Shown here piece by piece: positions 8,062-17,002 of a DNA stretch of 64,000 nucleotides. The DNA lies in assembly GCA_045577735.1 (NCBI GenBank), contig JAZNIY010000005.1, positions 1 through 64,000 of the forward strand. The letters are read 5' to 3'. Every line of letters begins with the position of its first letter. Within the stretch, counting starts at the first letter, position 1. The translations under genes were made by a program, and so were the position numbers. Under the pieces are notes generated by a model that was not told the DNA's origin, did no database searches, and worked only from the letters and a program-made list of their open reading frames with translations. The stretch is from Stercoripulliclostridium_A sp045577735. Lineage in GTDB: Bacteria; Bacillota; Clostridia; Christensenellales; DTU072.

Positions 8062-8880
8062 GTGATAAAATCTCTATTACCAACAAATATATCTAATTTG
8101 ATTTCTTCTAATGCTCCTTTAGAAACAATAACTGAAATAAGACTAAGAATAGGTAAAAATTTGCTTATTAAAACTGCAAAAGAATATATTTTACTAGACT
8201 ATAAAGTTGTCGAAGAAGAATTGAAACACGTTATTAGAATTGCAACTCATAACTCACTTTATGCCTTTCAAGATCAAATTAAAATGGGTTATATATCATA
8301 TAACGGCATAAGGATAGGACTAGTTGGCTCTGTAGTAATGGATAAAGACAAAATAATTACCATTAAGGATTTTACTTCTCTTATTATTCGAATTCCTCAC
8401 GAAATAGTTGGATGCTCCGATTCCTTAAATATAGTTTTACCCACTTTTGAAAATACTTTAATAGTTTCCCCTCCATATGGGGGCAAAACAACGTTAATTC
8501 GTGATTTAGCAAGGAGATTAAGCAAACATTACGATACTTTGCTTATTGATGAAAGAGGGGAAATACATAATAACTCATTTTCTTTTGGGGAAAGATTGGA
8601 CGTTTTTAAAGACGCTCCAAAGAGCTTCGTCATAGAAGGCGTTATACGCGCTACGTCGCCGGAAATTATCGTTATGGACGAATTGTTTAATACTTGTGAT
8701 ATGAGCGTTATTAGAGAAATTACAAGGTCTGGCATTAAAGTTTTAGCTAGTATTCACGGAGATAACGTTTCTTTAATTAAAAACGTCTATCCGGAACTAA
8801 CAAAGTACTTTACAAACGTAATTGAATTAAGTAATAAACCTAAAGTCGGAACAATAAAATCTATATTAAGGTTAAAATGA
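8062..8880 (+). CDS. spoIIIAA: Stage III sporulation ATPase SpoIIIAA
   Basis: ATPase of the SpoIIIA-SpoIIQ channel linking mother cell and forespore, related to secretion ATPases. It has 272 residues, a P-loop at about 137-144 (PPYGGKTT) and a Walker B segment EIIVMDEL near 205-212. The GTG start gives MIKSLLP, which aligns with the usual N-terminus; there is no Shine-Dalgarno site, and the -10 box is immediately upstream. First gene of a complete eight-gene operon with overlapping or near-overlapping junctions. Confidence 0.95.
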   Translation: MIKSLLPTNISNLISSNAPLETITEIRLRIGKNLLIKTAKEYILLDYKVVEEELKHVIRIATHNSLYAFQDQIKMGYISYNGIRIGLVGSVVMDKDKIITIKDFTSLIIRIPHEIVGCSDSLNIVLPTFENTLIVSPPYGGKTTLIRDLARRLSKHYDTLLIDERGEIHNNSFSFGERLDVFKDAPKSFVIEGVIRATSPEIIVMDELFNTCDMSVIREITRSGIKVLASIHGDNVSLIKNVYPELTKYFTNVIELSNKPKVGTIKSILRLK

Positions 8881-9338
8881 TTAAAATCATACTTGCTATA
8901 GTAGTTATAATACTACTTGCTTATATTGGATATGGTATTGAGAGATATTATAAAACTCGTCTTAAAATACTGGTTGACTTTCAAAATTTCATTTCATTTT
9001 GTAAAAGAGAAATTGAGTTTTATAAGTCAAGCATTGATACCCTAATAAATAAGTATGATTATCAAACTGAATCTTTAAAGAAACTTCTTGATTGCTACGT
9101 AAACAATAAAGAGATGGAGTCAATATACCTTAATAAAGACATTATTTCAAGGTTTAAAACGTTTATTTACGAACTTTCAAGTGCCGATTTTTATTTTAAA
9201 GATTCTGTTATTAAAAGTGCAGAGGAAGTAATTGCATCATTGTTAAATCAAGCCGAAAAAGAGAAAAAGCAAAAGGGGGAATTAGGGCGAAAACTTATTG
9301 TTTTATTGGGAATTGCTCTAATAGTTCTAATAATATGA
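8877..9338 (+). CDS. spoIIIAB: Stage III sporulation protein SpoIIIAB
   Basis: Membrane protein of the SpoIIIA complex, with a type II secretion GspF-like cytoplasmic domain. 153 residues: an N-terminal helix (ILAIVVIILLAYIGYGIE), a soluble helical middle and a C-terminal helix. ATGA overlap with spoIIIAA. Confidence 0.9.
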   Translation: MIKIILAIVVIILLAYIGYGIERYYKTRLKILVDFQNFISFCKREIEFYKSSIDTLINKYDYQTESLKKLLDCYVNNKEMESIYLNKDIISRFKTFIYELSSADFYFKDSVIKSAEEVIASLLNQAEKEKKQKGELGRKLIVLLGIALIVLII

Positions 9339-9535
9339 CAGGTATTGAAACCATACTTAAAATTGCAGGCGTGGGTATACTGGCTACGGTTATTAATAGT
9401 ATTTTAGAAAAAAGCGACAAGAGAGAATTAGTTACTTTTGTCACTCTTACAGCTCTTGTTATAGTATTAATTATGGTTGTGAGTTTAGTAAGCGAATTGC
9501 TAGGCACCGTACAAAATCTGTTCGGTTTATTCTAA
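9335..9535 (+). CDS. spoIIIAC: Stage III sporulation protein SpoIIIAC
   Basis: Small two-helix membrane protein, 66 residues, the normal length. It starts within the spoIIIAB stop region and its own stop overlaps the spoIIIAD start. The pattern IETILKIAGVGILATVINSIL is typical. Confidence 0.93.
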   Translation: MTGIETILKIAGVGILATVINSILEKSDKRELVTFVTLTALVIVLIMVVSLVSELLGTVQNLFGLF

Positions 9536-9921
9536 TGACAATAATAAAGGTTATAGGAATTGCTTTTTTAGGCATGATTTGTGCTGGCCTGCTAAAGGAA
9601 ATTAAACCTTCTCTTGCAGTTTTTTGTGGTATCATTACAGGTTTAGTCATATTATTTTCTATTGTTCCAGAATTAAATCAATTAATAAATGATTTTAAGG
9701 AAATAGCTGAATTGGCTAAAGTAGATGACACTTTAGTTTTAACAATACTTAAAATTATTGGAATTGGATACCTTAGTGAGTTTACAGCATCTATCACAGA
9801 AGATTATGGCATTGGAAGTATTGGTAAAAAAGTCCTTCTCGCAGGTAAAATTATTATAATGTTGCTTGCGATCCCAATTGTTACTAACGTAATTTTGTCT
9901 ATAGGTAAGGTTCTTACATGA
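9535..9921 (+). CDS. spoIIIAD: Stage III sporulation protein SpoIIIAD
   Basis: Polytopic membrane protein of 128 residues, with a second half distantly similar to SpoIIIAC (LKIIGIGYLSEFTASI). Coupled on both sides by overlaps. Confidence 0.93.
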   Translation: MTIIKVIGIAFLGMICAGLLKEIKPSLAVFCGIITGLVILFSIVPELNQLINDFKEIAELAKVDDTLVLTILKIIGIGYLSEFTASITEDYGIGSIGKKVLLAGKIIIMLLAIPIVTNVILSIGKVLT

Positions 9922-11096
9922 AAAAATCAATTTTTTTACTTCTTATTTTTATACTAAGCTTTTTTGTGTTTTCGGTATCTCAAACAACGAAACCAGCAAA
10001 AGCTCAAACTGATGTAAAAAGTGAAATAGAGAAAGAAATTGATGAAAATTTGAATGATTTGATACCTGACGATTTAAACCAATACTTTAATACTATCGAA
10101 GAAAACTTCGGTTTTTCGTTCAAAGAATTTGTGCGAGGAATAATAGATGGTAAAATTCAAATTAGCGCTGAAAGCATATTGCAAATCTTTTTAGATGGGA
10201 TAAAAAGGGGAATTAAAGAAACTTTTTTATCGTTAATAGGAGTTTTGGTGCTTTGCATTCTTTCTGCTATATCTAAAAATATTACTGCTGGCTTAAAAAA
10301 AGAAGGTATTGATAATTTAATTTATTTCTCAATATACGGAGCAATAATTTGTACTTTAATCGTTATTATTTCCGATCTTGTTAGAAGCGTCACAAGTACA
10401 ATACAAAGTATCAACTCTATTATGGATTATATATTTCCAATTCTAGTTACATTACTAACGGCTATCGGGGGCACAAGTGGTGTTTCCTTTTTACAACCTA
10501 TTACGATTGTGATTTCTAACGTTGTAATTAAAATGATACTTAACGTTATTATCCCTATTTTTTATGCATCATTAGTTTTTACTTTTGTAGGAAATCTTAG
10601 TGATGCAATTAAGCTAGAAAGATTTCATAAGACTTTAAAATCTATTGCAAATTGGATACTTGGAATAGTTTTTTCTATTATTACTACGTTTGTAACAATA
10701 CAAGGGTTAGTAGGTGCAAGCATAGATACAATAGCAATAAAATCTGCGAAATTTGCCCTTTCCACATACGTTCCTATATTGGGTGGATATCTCGCCGAAG
10801 GCTTCGATATTGTTATGGCTAGTTGTGTTTTGATTAAAAACGCACTGGGATTAACTGCTTTTGTGATTTTACTCGCTGTTCTGATGACCCCAATTGTAAA
10901 AGTTCTGCTTGTTTCGCTATCATTGAAGATCATATCATCTTTCGTAGAGCCTTTGGGTGAAACAAAGGTTGCAAGTTTACTTTTTGATACAGCTTCAAAC
11001 TTAAAAATACTAATTGCCTCCATCGCCGGTGTGTCATTTTTAGTATTTATTCTTCTATCCTTGGTCATCGGTGCGTTTAACGGAGGCGTAGTATGA
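9918..11096 (+). CDS. spoIIIAE: Stage III sporulation protein SpoIIIAE
   Basis: Largest membrane component of the feeding-tube complex: 392 residues with a signal-like N-terminus, an extracytoplasmic acidic segment (about 30-75) and some eight membrane helices. It overlaps both neighbours by 4 bp. Length and position are standard. Confidence 0.93.
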   Translation: MKKSIFLLLIFILSFFVFSVSQTTKPAKAQTDVKSEIEKEIDENLNDLIPDDLNQYFNTIEENFGFSFKEFVRGIIDGKIQISAESILQIFLDGIKRGIKETFLSLIGVLVLCILSAISKNITAGLKKEGIDNLIYFSIYGAIICTLIVIISDLVRSVTSTIQSINSIMDYIFPILVTLLTAIGGTSGVSFLQPITIVISNVVIKMILNVIIPIFYASLVFTFVGNLSDAIKLERFHKTLKSIANWILGIVFSIITTFVTIQGLVGASIDTIAIKSAKFALSTYVPILGGYLAEGFDIVMASCVLIKNALGLTAFVILLAVLMTPIVKVLLVSLSLKIISSFVEPLGETKVASLLFDTASNLKILIASIAGVSFLVFILLSLVIGAFNGGVV

Positions 11097-11590
11097 GTAG
11101 CTTTTCTGCTTACATAATGAGTATAGTTGGGTGCATTTGTTTAACTACACTAGTTGATATTTTATTGCCGAATGGCGAAACGCAAAAATACGTGAAGGGA
11201 ATTTGCTCACTTTTAATCTTTAGCGTGATTCTTTCACCTATCCCTAAATTGATATATGCGTTGGAACCAGATTACAAAGAAACCAGTGTTTTAGAAGAAA
11301 TTGAATATAGCGCTCAAAATGTTGACTTTTTAATTAAAATTAAACAAAAAGAGTGTGAAATGATTAAAAACAAATGTATAAAAGAATTGGACAATGAGGG
11401 TATTGAAAACCTTTGTATCGAAGTTATCTCAACTTATTCAACTAAATTTGAAATATTAAAAATAGTTGTTGACAAAAAAAATATAGTAATAAAACCAGAT
11501 GCTGAGAATATAGATATTGTAACAGTAATTAAGAATGTCGTTTCTAAGTATTTTAATTTAGACGATAGCTTAGTCGAGGTAATAAATTGA
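11093..11590 (+). CDS. spoIIIAF: Stage III sporulation protein SpoIIIAF
   Basis: 165 residues: two N-terminal membrane helices (about 7-25 and 36-53) followed by a soluble ring-building-motif-like domain. The motif PNGETQKYVKGICSLLIFSVILSP is characteristic. ATGA-type overlaps with spoIIIAE and spoIIIAG. Confidence 0.9.
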   Translation: MSSFSAYIMSIVGCICLTTLVDILLPNGETQKYVKGICSLLIFSVILSPIPKLIYALEPDYKETSVLEEIEYSAQNVDFLIKIKQKECEMIKNKCIKELDNEGIENLCIEVISTYSTKFEILKIVVDKKNIVIKPDAENIDIVTVIKNVVSKYFNLDDSLVEVIN

Positions 11591-12117
11591 TTGAAAAATT
11601 AAAAGAGTGGAATAAAAAACTAAAGTCTATAAAAAATTATGAAATAATTATATGTTTAATCATAATTTGCATAGTCTTACTAATATACTTTAGTGTTAAC
11701 GGAGATGGTAAAAAAGAGGAAAAGGCTACAGAAAGCGTAAATATTTCCTTAACCGACGGACTTGAAGAAAGGGTGGGTAACGTCCTTAGTAAAATAGAAG
11801 GAGTTGGTGAAGTAGACGTTTTAATTACCTTTAGTTCATCAGTTGAACAAGTTACTGCAAATACTCAAAATTCACATTCCACAACCACCTCCAATCAAAA
11901 CAACTCGACGACAACTAGCACAACAACCAGTTCTCCAATTATAAGTAACCAAAATGTTATAGTGCTTCAAGAAAAAATGCCGGAAATTATTGGTGTAATC
12001 GTGGTTGCAGAAGGTGCTGACAATCCTAAAGTAAAAATAAATATATTAAGTGCCGTTTCAACAGCATTAGATATAGATAAAAATTCAATACAAATTTTCA
12101 CAAGGAGCGAATTATGA
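11587..12117 (+). CDS. spoIIIAG: Stage III sporulation protein SpoIIIAG
   Basis: Ring-forming component of the mother cell-forespore channel. One N-terminal membrane helix (about 20-36), a ring-building domain beginning at LEERVGNVLSKIEGVGEVDVLITF, and a Ser/Thr/Asn-rich insertion (about 92-120) of low complexity within the ring domain, as in other SpoIIIAG proteins. 176 residues. Confidence 0.93.
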   Translation: MIEKLKEWNKKLKSIKNYEIIICLIIICIVLLIYFSVNGDGKKEEKATESVNISLTDGLEERVGNVLSKIEGVGEVDVLITFSSSVEQVTANTQNSHSTTTSNQNNSTTTSTTTSSPIISNQNVIVLQEKMPEIIGVIVVAEGADNPKVKINILSAVSTALDIDKNSIQIFTRSEL

Positions 12118-12635
12118 AACAAAACAGCAAATTAACTAAAATCGGTCAATCACTAAAAGCAAACAGAAAGAAAATTATCGTTGTTTGCAGTATGGTTGCA
12201 TTACTTATCGGCACAGGATGTCTTAATTATTTTCTAAACGTCAAAACTACTAACAACAATAGCGATGACGTTGTACAAAATCAAGAACAAAGTTTCTTTG
12301 AAACTTATAGAACCGATAGAGAGTCAACCAGAAACCAAGAAATTGCATATCTCGATGAAATTATTGCATCTGCAAGTTCAACGGAAACAGCTATCGTTGA
12401 TGCCGAAAGCCAAAAATTAAACATTACTTCTTCAATGGAAACCGAACTAGTACTAGAAGGTCTAATCAAGGCAAAAGGTTTTAAGGACTGCATAGTAACA
12501 ATGTCAACGGAAAACGTAAATATAGTAGTAATGGATGAAGACTTAACGTTAGAGGAGGCTGCCCAAATACTAAATATTGTTGAGACGGAAACCTCTTTTA
12601 CTGCCCCAGACGTTGTAATTATTCCTTACGTATAA
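12114..12635 (+). CDS. spoIIIAH: Stage III sporulation protein SpoIIIAH
   Basis: Single-pass mother-cell membrane protein whose extracytoplasmic domain binds SpoIIQ across the septum. 173 residues, membrane helix at about 19-40, then a helical linker and a YscJ-like domain near the end (LVLEGLIKAKGFKDCIVTM). Last gene of the operon; a terminator follows at 12640-12669. Confidence 0.93.
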   Translation: MKQNSKLTKIGQSLKANRKKIIVVCSMVALLIGTGCLNYFLNVKTTNNNSDDVVQNQEQSFFETYRTDRESTRNQEIAYLDEIIASASSTETAIVDAESQKLNITSSMETELVLEGLIKAKGFKDCIVTMSTENVNIVVMDEDLTLEEAAQILNIVETETSFTAPDVVIIPYV

Positions 12636-12639
12636 ACCA

Positions 12640-12669
12640 ATTGAGCCGATATAGTCGGCTCTTTTATTT
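12640..12669 (+). terminator. Terminator of the spoIIIA operon
   Basis: GAGCCGA (12643-12649) pairs with TCGGCTC (12655-12661), followed by TTTTATTT. Confidence 0.85.
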
Positions 12670-12695
12670 GCGCACGCGTAATTTTATTTTATTTC

Positions 12696-12724
12696 TTGCA
12701 AATAATATATTATTGTGCTATTAT
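12696..12724 (+). promoter_or_regulatory. Promoter of the asp23-nusB-xse operon
   Basis: TTGCAA (12696-12701), 17-bp spacer, TATTAT (12719-12724), six bases to the ATG at 12731. Predicts a leaderless transcript. Confidence 0.72.
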
Positions 12725-12730
12725 ACAAGT

Positions 12731-13063
12731 ATGGAAGAAATTAGACCTCAAGCGATATCAAGATATACATCAATAGTAGCTTCAATTGCTAATGAAGCCA
12801 TTAAAAAGGTGCAAGGCATTTCTAAAGAGGATGGTGTTGTCAAATACCGTTTTGGTTTTGCAGGCTTAAAAAACTCCAATTGTCACGTGTATATCGATGA
12901 CGAAGGAAAAGTTAGTATCGATATGGTAGTAAACGTAAACATAGGCCTCAGCATCCCAGAAGTGGTTTGTGAACTTCAGGAAACTATTAAGAAAGACGTA
13001 GAATCAGCCACTAAATTTACCGTTAAACGAATAAACGTAAACGTTGCAAACGTAAATATCTAG
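12731..13063 (+). CDS. Asp23/Gls24 family envelope stress protein
   Basis: Small alkaline-shock-type protein, 110 residues, often membrane-associated through partners in Firmicutes. The family pattern is clear: ISRYTSIVASIANEAIKKVQGI and a later VNVNIGLSIPEVVCELQ. The ATG at 12731 is chosen because the promoter is placed exactly for it and because homologous sequence begins there; a longer reading frame back to 12641 crosses the terminator and promoter. It precedes nusB, as in most Clostridia. Confidence 0.92.
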   Translation: MEEIRPQAISRYTSIVASIANEAIKKVQGISKEDGVVKYRFGFAGLKNSNCHVYIDDEGKVSIDMVVNVNIGLSIPEVVCELQETIKKDVESATKFTVKRINVNVANVNI

Positions 13064-13069
13064 AGAATT

Positions 13070-13477
13070 ATGCACCAAAGAAAGAAATCACGCGACAGCG
13101 TTTTAAAACTCATATATGAATATTTGTTTTCTCACGAGATTAATGAGAAAACTTTGTTAATCATGACCACTGGCGAAATGCCTATGGCAGAAGTTGACTA
13201 TATTACTACCGCTTACAAAGGTGTAATTAAAAATTACGATGATTTAAAGGATACCATAGCAAAATACGCTAGGGGATTTGACGTTGATAGAATCTATAAA
13301 CTGGATTTTGCTGCTTTGCTTCTCGCTGTGTATGAAATGAAGTACATGGATGATATTCCTCTTGGAACCTCTATTGCCGAAGCTGTTGAATTAGTTAAAA
13401 CCTACTCAACGGAAAAGAGTTATTCCTTTGTTAACGGCATTTTAAGTTCTGTATACAAAGAACTTACTGCAAAATAA
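13070..13477 (+). CDS. nusB: Transcription antitermination factor NusB
   Basis: Binds boxA RNA with NusE to support rRNA transcription. All-helical, 135 residues. Landmark blocks: RKKSRDSVLKLIYEYLF near the start and IPLGTSIAEAVELVKTYSTEKSYSFVNGILSSV at the end (split here by recognition, not by a break). Starts 6 bp after the Asp23 gene and overlaps xseA by 1 bp. Confidence 0.95.
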   Translation: MHQRKKSRDSVLKLIYEYLFSHEINEKTLLIMTTGEMPMAEVDYITTAYKGVIKNYDDLKDTIAKYARGFDVDRIYKLDFAALLLAVYEMKYMDDIPLGTSIAEAVELVKTYSTEKSYSFVNGILSSVYKELTAK

Positions 13478-14673
13478 TGGTTGAAAGAAATTACATTACA
13501 GTTACCGAACTGAATTATTATTTAAGTCGTATTATTGATGCTGAAGAGTTGTTGCACAATATGTACGTTCTTGGGGAAGTAAGTGGTTGCTCCATTCATA
13601 AGGGCAACCTTTATTGTACTTTAAAGGATGAAAACGCACAGATCAGCATTGTTTGTTTCGCCGTTGACAAAACTTACGTTCCAGAAAATGGTGAGCAAGT
13701 TTTAATGTATGGCACTCCAACGTACTACCAAAAAACAGGCAAACTTTCATTTATAGCTAGACGAATAGAGCCATTTGGCAAAGGAAAACTTCACCTCGAA
13801 TTGGAGCTTCTTAAGAAACGCCTTTTAGAAGAGGGCATTTTTAACGATGCACACAAAACGCCTGCTCCAGCATATACCAAAAATCTTTGTGTTGTTACCA
13901 GCCTTGAGGGCGCCGTTATTCAAGACATTTATTCTACTATTCGACGCTATAATCAACTCATAAATATTTGTATAGTTAACGTTTCTGTTCAAGGCAAAAG
14001 TGCTGAAAGCGAAATTATTAAAGGGCTAGAACTAGCAGATAGGGGTGGATTCGATACAATAATCCTTGCCCGCGGTGGTGGCTCCTTTGAAGACCTTATG
14101 CCTTTCAATAGCGAAGGTGTGGTTAGAGCGATATATCGCATGGACACCTACGTCATTAGCGCCGTTGGTCACGAAACGGACGTAACTTTATGTGATTTAG
14201 TTGCCGACACCCGCGCTCTTACTCCAACGGCGGCAGCAGAAATGGTTGCATTTGATACAACACAACTGGTGGAAGATATTATTTCTCAGATAACTGTTGC
14301 CGGCAGAAGACTGGAAAATAGGATAAAAACAAAACAGCTTATCGCAACCGATTTAACAAGAAAATCTACCTATTTAATAGGGAATAAGTTAAGCATTATG
14401 CAATCAAGAGTTGATAGTTCACTCAATAAAGGAAGGCTATCTATTCAGAGCATTGTTGCAAAAAGCGACAATAAAGTAGAAGTATTACTTAATAAAATAG
14501 ACGCGCTTAATCCGGCTAGAATATTAAAAAGCGGGTATTTTAAAATGGAAAAAGAGGGCATGAGCATTACAAACACCCGAATGCTTACAATAGGTGATAA
14601 CGTCACTTTGTACGCAAATGATGGTAAAATTAAAGCGACTATAATCGAAATTGAAACAAAAAAAGAGGTATAA
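13477..14673 (+). CDS. xseA: Exodeoxyribonuclease VII large subunit
   Basis: Catalytic subunit of the exonuclease that degrades single-stranded DNA. OB-fold domain at residues 1-100, nuclease domain with RGGGSFEDLMPFN and the GHETDVTLCDLVAD block (about 215-250), then a long coiled coil. 398 residues, normal. Partner xseB follows after 3 bp. Confidence 0.96.
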   Translation: MVERNYITVTELNYYLSRIIDAEELLHNMYVLGEVSGCSIHKGNLYCTLKDENAQISIVCFAVDKTYVPENGEQVLMYGTPTYYQKTGKLSFIARRIEPFGKGKLHLELELLKKRLLEEGIFNDAHKTPAPAYTKNLCVVTSLEGAVIQDIYSTIRRYNQLINICIVNVSVQGKSAESEIIKGLELADRGGFDTIILARGGGSFEDLMPFNSEGVVRAIYRMDTYVISAVGHETDVTLCDLVADTRALTPTAAAEMVAFDTTQLVEDIISQITVAGRRLENRIKTKQLIATDLTRKSTYLIGNKLSIMQSRVDSSLNKGRLSIQSIVAKSDNKVEVLLNKIDALNPARILKSGYFKMEKEGMSITNTRMLTIGDNVTLYANDGKIKATIIEIETKKEV

Positions 14674-14676
14674 CGT

Positions 14677-14889
14677 ATGGGCTTTGAAAAAGACATAGAA
14701 AACCTGGAACTTATCGTTGCTAAATTAGAGCAGGAAAATCTTTCTATCGACGAAGGATTGACTTTGTATGCAGAAGCAATTAAGCTAGGTAAAAAACTCG
14801 TTGAAGAAATTAAAGAAAGTAAAGGCAAACTCGAGCTCCTCAACCAAGATTTGTCTCGCATAAATCTTGAAGATTGCGAGGTCGAATAA
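14677..14889 (+). CDS. xseB: Exodeoxyribonuclease VII small subunit
   Basis: 70-residue helical-hairpin subunit with the family pattern FEKDIENLELIVAKLEQ and LSIDEGLTLYAEAIKLGKK. A GAGGT site lies ahead of the ATG. In many Bacillota ispA and dxs lie next; here they are absent and the OLE RNA promoter begins within 40 bp. Confidence 0.95.
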   Translation: MGFEKDIENLELIVAKLEQENLSIDEGLTLYAEAIKLGKKLVEEIKESKGKLELLNQDLSRINLEDCEVE

Positions 14890-14920
14890 TGGCGTAGTCA
14901 AGTCATTAAATGCTAATTAG

Positions 14921-14949
14921 TTGCATATTTTTATAATATATGCTACAAT
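14921..14949 (+). promoter_or_regulatory. Promoter of OLE RNA
   Basis: TTGCAT (14921-14926), 17-bp spacer, TACAAT (14944-14949). The predicted start at about 14956 is a few bases before the terminal helix of the RNA. Confidence 0.7.
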
Positions 14950-14956
14950 ATTGACA

Positions 14957-15546
14957 ACTTAATATGGTGGTGCAGTATTCTAGTCAGGTGCGATATAATT
15001 GAGGGCGGGGTTAAAATACCGTCAAAGAGCATATCGATGAAGTTTCTTGTGTTTGCTTGAGTTGCCCAAACTTGGGTGGATGCTGGGAGTTAAGGATTCA
15101 GGGCGTCTGATAACGGCATATCGGAGCCGACCCTGTCTCCATGGAGACCTATATTGGTGAAGGTAACGCCTTCGGCAATCCTTTACTGAATGGGGTTAAA
15201 CCTGCAATGCGGTAATAAATAACTGTGTGCAGTGTAGCTTGCCTTGAGTGGTTGCGTGAGAATTAGGGTGTCGGATGTGTTTGGGTACGCGAACCCATCG
15301 CATCTTTGCCTATGAAACCGTACCTGCAAAAGAGGATAGGTTGTATCAAATCTGTTAAAGAAATTTTCTAGACTGTTTTAAGCCGAGGATTATAGTGTGT
15401 ACTAAGTGGCGATTCGGTTACGTAATGAGTAATCTTACGTTGCGGGCTTTAAAAGGAAACTGCCTAGTCGGCGACGATAGGTAACCCGTAGGGAAATCCT
15501 ACCGAACCTAATGGCGCAAGGTTTACTCGGTTTATTACCACCATTT
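14957..15546 (+). ncRNA. ole: OLE RNA (ornate, large, extremophilic)
   Basis: Large structured RNA that forms a membrane-associated ribonucleoprotein with OapA in other Bacillota, linked there to cold, alcohol and magnesium stress. Evidence here: about 590 bases without a reading frame, far richer in G than the flanking genes; ends that close on each other (GGTGGT at 14966-14971 with ACCACC at 15537-15542, extended by A/T pairs); internal stems such as GTAGG/CCTAC near 15488-15502; its own promoter; and position between xseB and an oapA homologue followed by tlyA-argR-recN, the known OLE neighbourhood. The exact ends are inferred. A group II intron or RNase P RNA fits neither the size nor the context. 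Confidence 0.85.
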
Positions 15547-15547
15547 A

Positions 15548-15578
15548 AGCGCAACTCTTAGGTTGCGCTATATTATTT
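15548..15578 (+). terminator. Hairpin after OLE RNA, before oapA
   Basis: AGCGCAAC (15548-15555) pairs with GTTGCGCT (15562-15569). The tail is only moderately T-rich (ATATTATTT), so it may terminate OLE transcripts partly and let some read through into oapA. Confidence 0.55.
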
Positions 15579-15587
15579 GATTAGAGT

Positions 15588-16232
15588 ATGAAAAACGATA
15601 ACGAAAATAATACCAATATTTTAAATAATGAGCCCTCCGTTGATCAAAATCACGAGGATTCTTGTAAGCAAAAAAAGGAAAAAAAGTCTGAACCAAAAAA
15701 GAAAATTTCCGGAGCAACTCTTTGGACCATTAAAATTACCATCGTTACTCTTGTATTGGGGTTATTCTTCTCCTTTATTTCCGAGCTTACTTCTTCATAC
15801 GCTCACGTAAGTATTACAATTTTATTACTATTTTTACTAATTGCTATTAGTATTATTTGTGATGCAATAGGTATTGCGGCCACTTCTTGCGATCTTGCTC
15901 CGTTGCTTTCAATGGCATCCAGAAAGGTTCCCGGCAGTAAAAAAGCCATTTCACTCGTTAAAAACGCGGAAAAAGTCTCGAATATCTGTTGTGACGTAAT
16001 AGGCGATATTTGTGGTATTATAAGTGGTGCTTGTACCGTTGCTATAGTTGCTAAACTTGTTGTAGATAATTCAACATTGAACTATTGGATGAGTATTATA
16101 GTTTCTAGCCTGGTTGGTGCAATTACCGTTGGTGGAAAATCTTTCTTCAAGACCATCGCTATGAAAAACAGTAAAGAAATTCTTTTACTAGTTTCTCGCA
16201 TTCTATCTGTTTTTAGTAAGAAAGAAAAATAA
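15588..16232 (+). CDS. oapA: OLE-associated membrane protein OapA
   Basis: Integral membrane partner that recruits OLE RNA to the membrane (known from Halalkalibacterium). It has 214 residues: a charged Lys/Glu-rich cytoplasmic N-terminus (1-40) and four hydrophobic segments (about 47-68, 76-100, 130-155 and 163-180). The central block SIICDAIGIAATSCDLAPL, then SRKVPGSKKAISLVKNAEKV and CCDVIGDICGIISG, is the conserved core of the family, distantly like DUF21 transporters. It lies directly behind the OLE RNA gene and overlaps tlyA by 1 bp. No strong Shine-Dalgarno site is visible. Confidence 0.88.
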   Translation: MKNDNENNTNILNNEPSVDQNHEDSCKQKKEKKSEPKKKISGATLWTIKITIVTLVLGLFFSFISELTSSYAHVSITILLLFLLIAISIICDAIGIAATSCDLAPLLSMASRKVPGSKKAISLVKNAEKVSNICCDVIGDICGIISGACTVAIVAKLVVDNSTLNYWMSIIVSSLVGAITVGGKSFFKTIAMKNSKEILLLVSRILSVFSKKEK

Positions 16233-16951
16233 TGCGTATTGATCTCTTTTTAGCTGAAACCGGCCTTGCAAAGTCCCGAACTCACGCACAAAACCTTATC
16301 AAACTTGGTAAGGTTGTTGTAGATGGAGCAATAGTATCTAAATCATCTTTTGACGTTAAAGGCACGGAAAACATCTTAATTGATAATAAAGATGATTATG
16401 CCTCTTTGGGTGGAGTAAAACTGCAAAAAGCAATTAATTATTTCAAAGTCAACGTAGAAAACAAAATATGTATTGACATAGGCTCCTCGAATGGTGGATT
16501 TACCGACGTTTTACTTCGTTCAGGCGCGAAAAAGGTATATGCAGTCGATATAGGCGAGTGCGCTCTTCCTGAAGAAATGATTAATGATAATAGGGTTATA
16601 GTCAAAGACAAGTTAAACGCTAGGTATCTTTCGTTCGAAGATATAGGGATTAAAGCCGATATTATAACTATTGACGTGTCTTTTATCTCACTGACACTAA
16701 TTCTACCGTCCTTGATGCAATTTCTTGACAATTCATCTATTATTATAGCTCTTATTAAGCCACAATTTGAAGTAGGGCGCGCTTTGCTAACAAAAACTGG
16801 CATTGTTAAAAACCAAAAAGCAATTGAACAAGCAATAAAAAAGGTAACAGACTTTTCGAAGGAACTTGGACTTGCTTCAAAGCAGGTTATTGAAGCTCCA
16901 CACCCGTTTGAAAATAAGAATAAAGAATATCTGGTTCTTTTGCATAAATAA
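16232..16951 (+). CDS. tlyA: TlyA/YqxC family rRNA methyltransferase
   Basis: Predicted 2'-O-methyltransferase. An S4 RNA-binding domain at residues 1-60 (MRIDLFLAETGLAKSRTHAQ) is followed by an FtsJ fold with the SAM loop DIGSSNGGFTDVLLRSGA. It is 239 residues, a little shorter than the usual 260-275, but both ends look natural. Sits between oapA and nadK, as in many Bacillota. Confidence 0.92.
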   Translation: MRIDLFLAETGLAKSRTHAQNLIKLGKVVVDGAIVSKSSFDVKGTENILIDNKDDYASLGGVKLQKAINYFKVNVENKICIDIGSSNGGFTDVLLRSGAKKVYAVDIGECALPEEMINDNRVIVKDKLNARYLSFEDIGIKADIITIDVSFISLTLILPSLMQFLDNSSIIIALIKPQFEVGRALLTKTGIVKNQKAIEQAIKKVTDFSKELGLASKQVIEAPHPFENKNKEYLVLLHK

Positions 16952-17002
16952 TCCAATTTTTTACACGTATTAATTGATTTTTGTATATTTTATAAAAATC
17001 TC

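Noticed and set aside
10625..11068. 147-residue minus-strand frame across spoIIIAE
   Set aside because: Antisense shadow of a membrane protein gene.
12641..12730. Upstream extension of the Asp23 family protein
   Set aside because: It would translate the spoIIIA terminator and its own promoter; the ATG at 12731 fits the promoter and the family start.
14951..14956. TTGACA as the -35 box of OLE RNA
   Set aside because: It would place the start well inside the RNA; TTGCAT-17-TACAAT just upstream gives a start matching the terminal helix.
14957..15546. Group II intron, tmRNA, RNase P or 6S RNA as identity of the large RNA
   Set aside because: No domain V-like hairpin or intron-encoded protein, no tag reading frame, and size and neighbours fit OLE/oapA better.
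16438..16956. 172-residue minus-strand frame across tlyA
   Set aside because: Antisense shadow; ends just past the tlyA stop and has no initiation signals.
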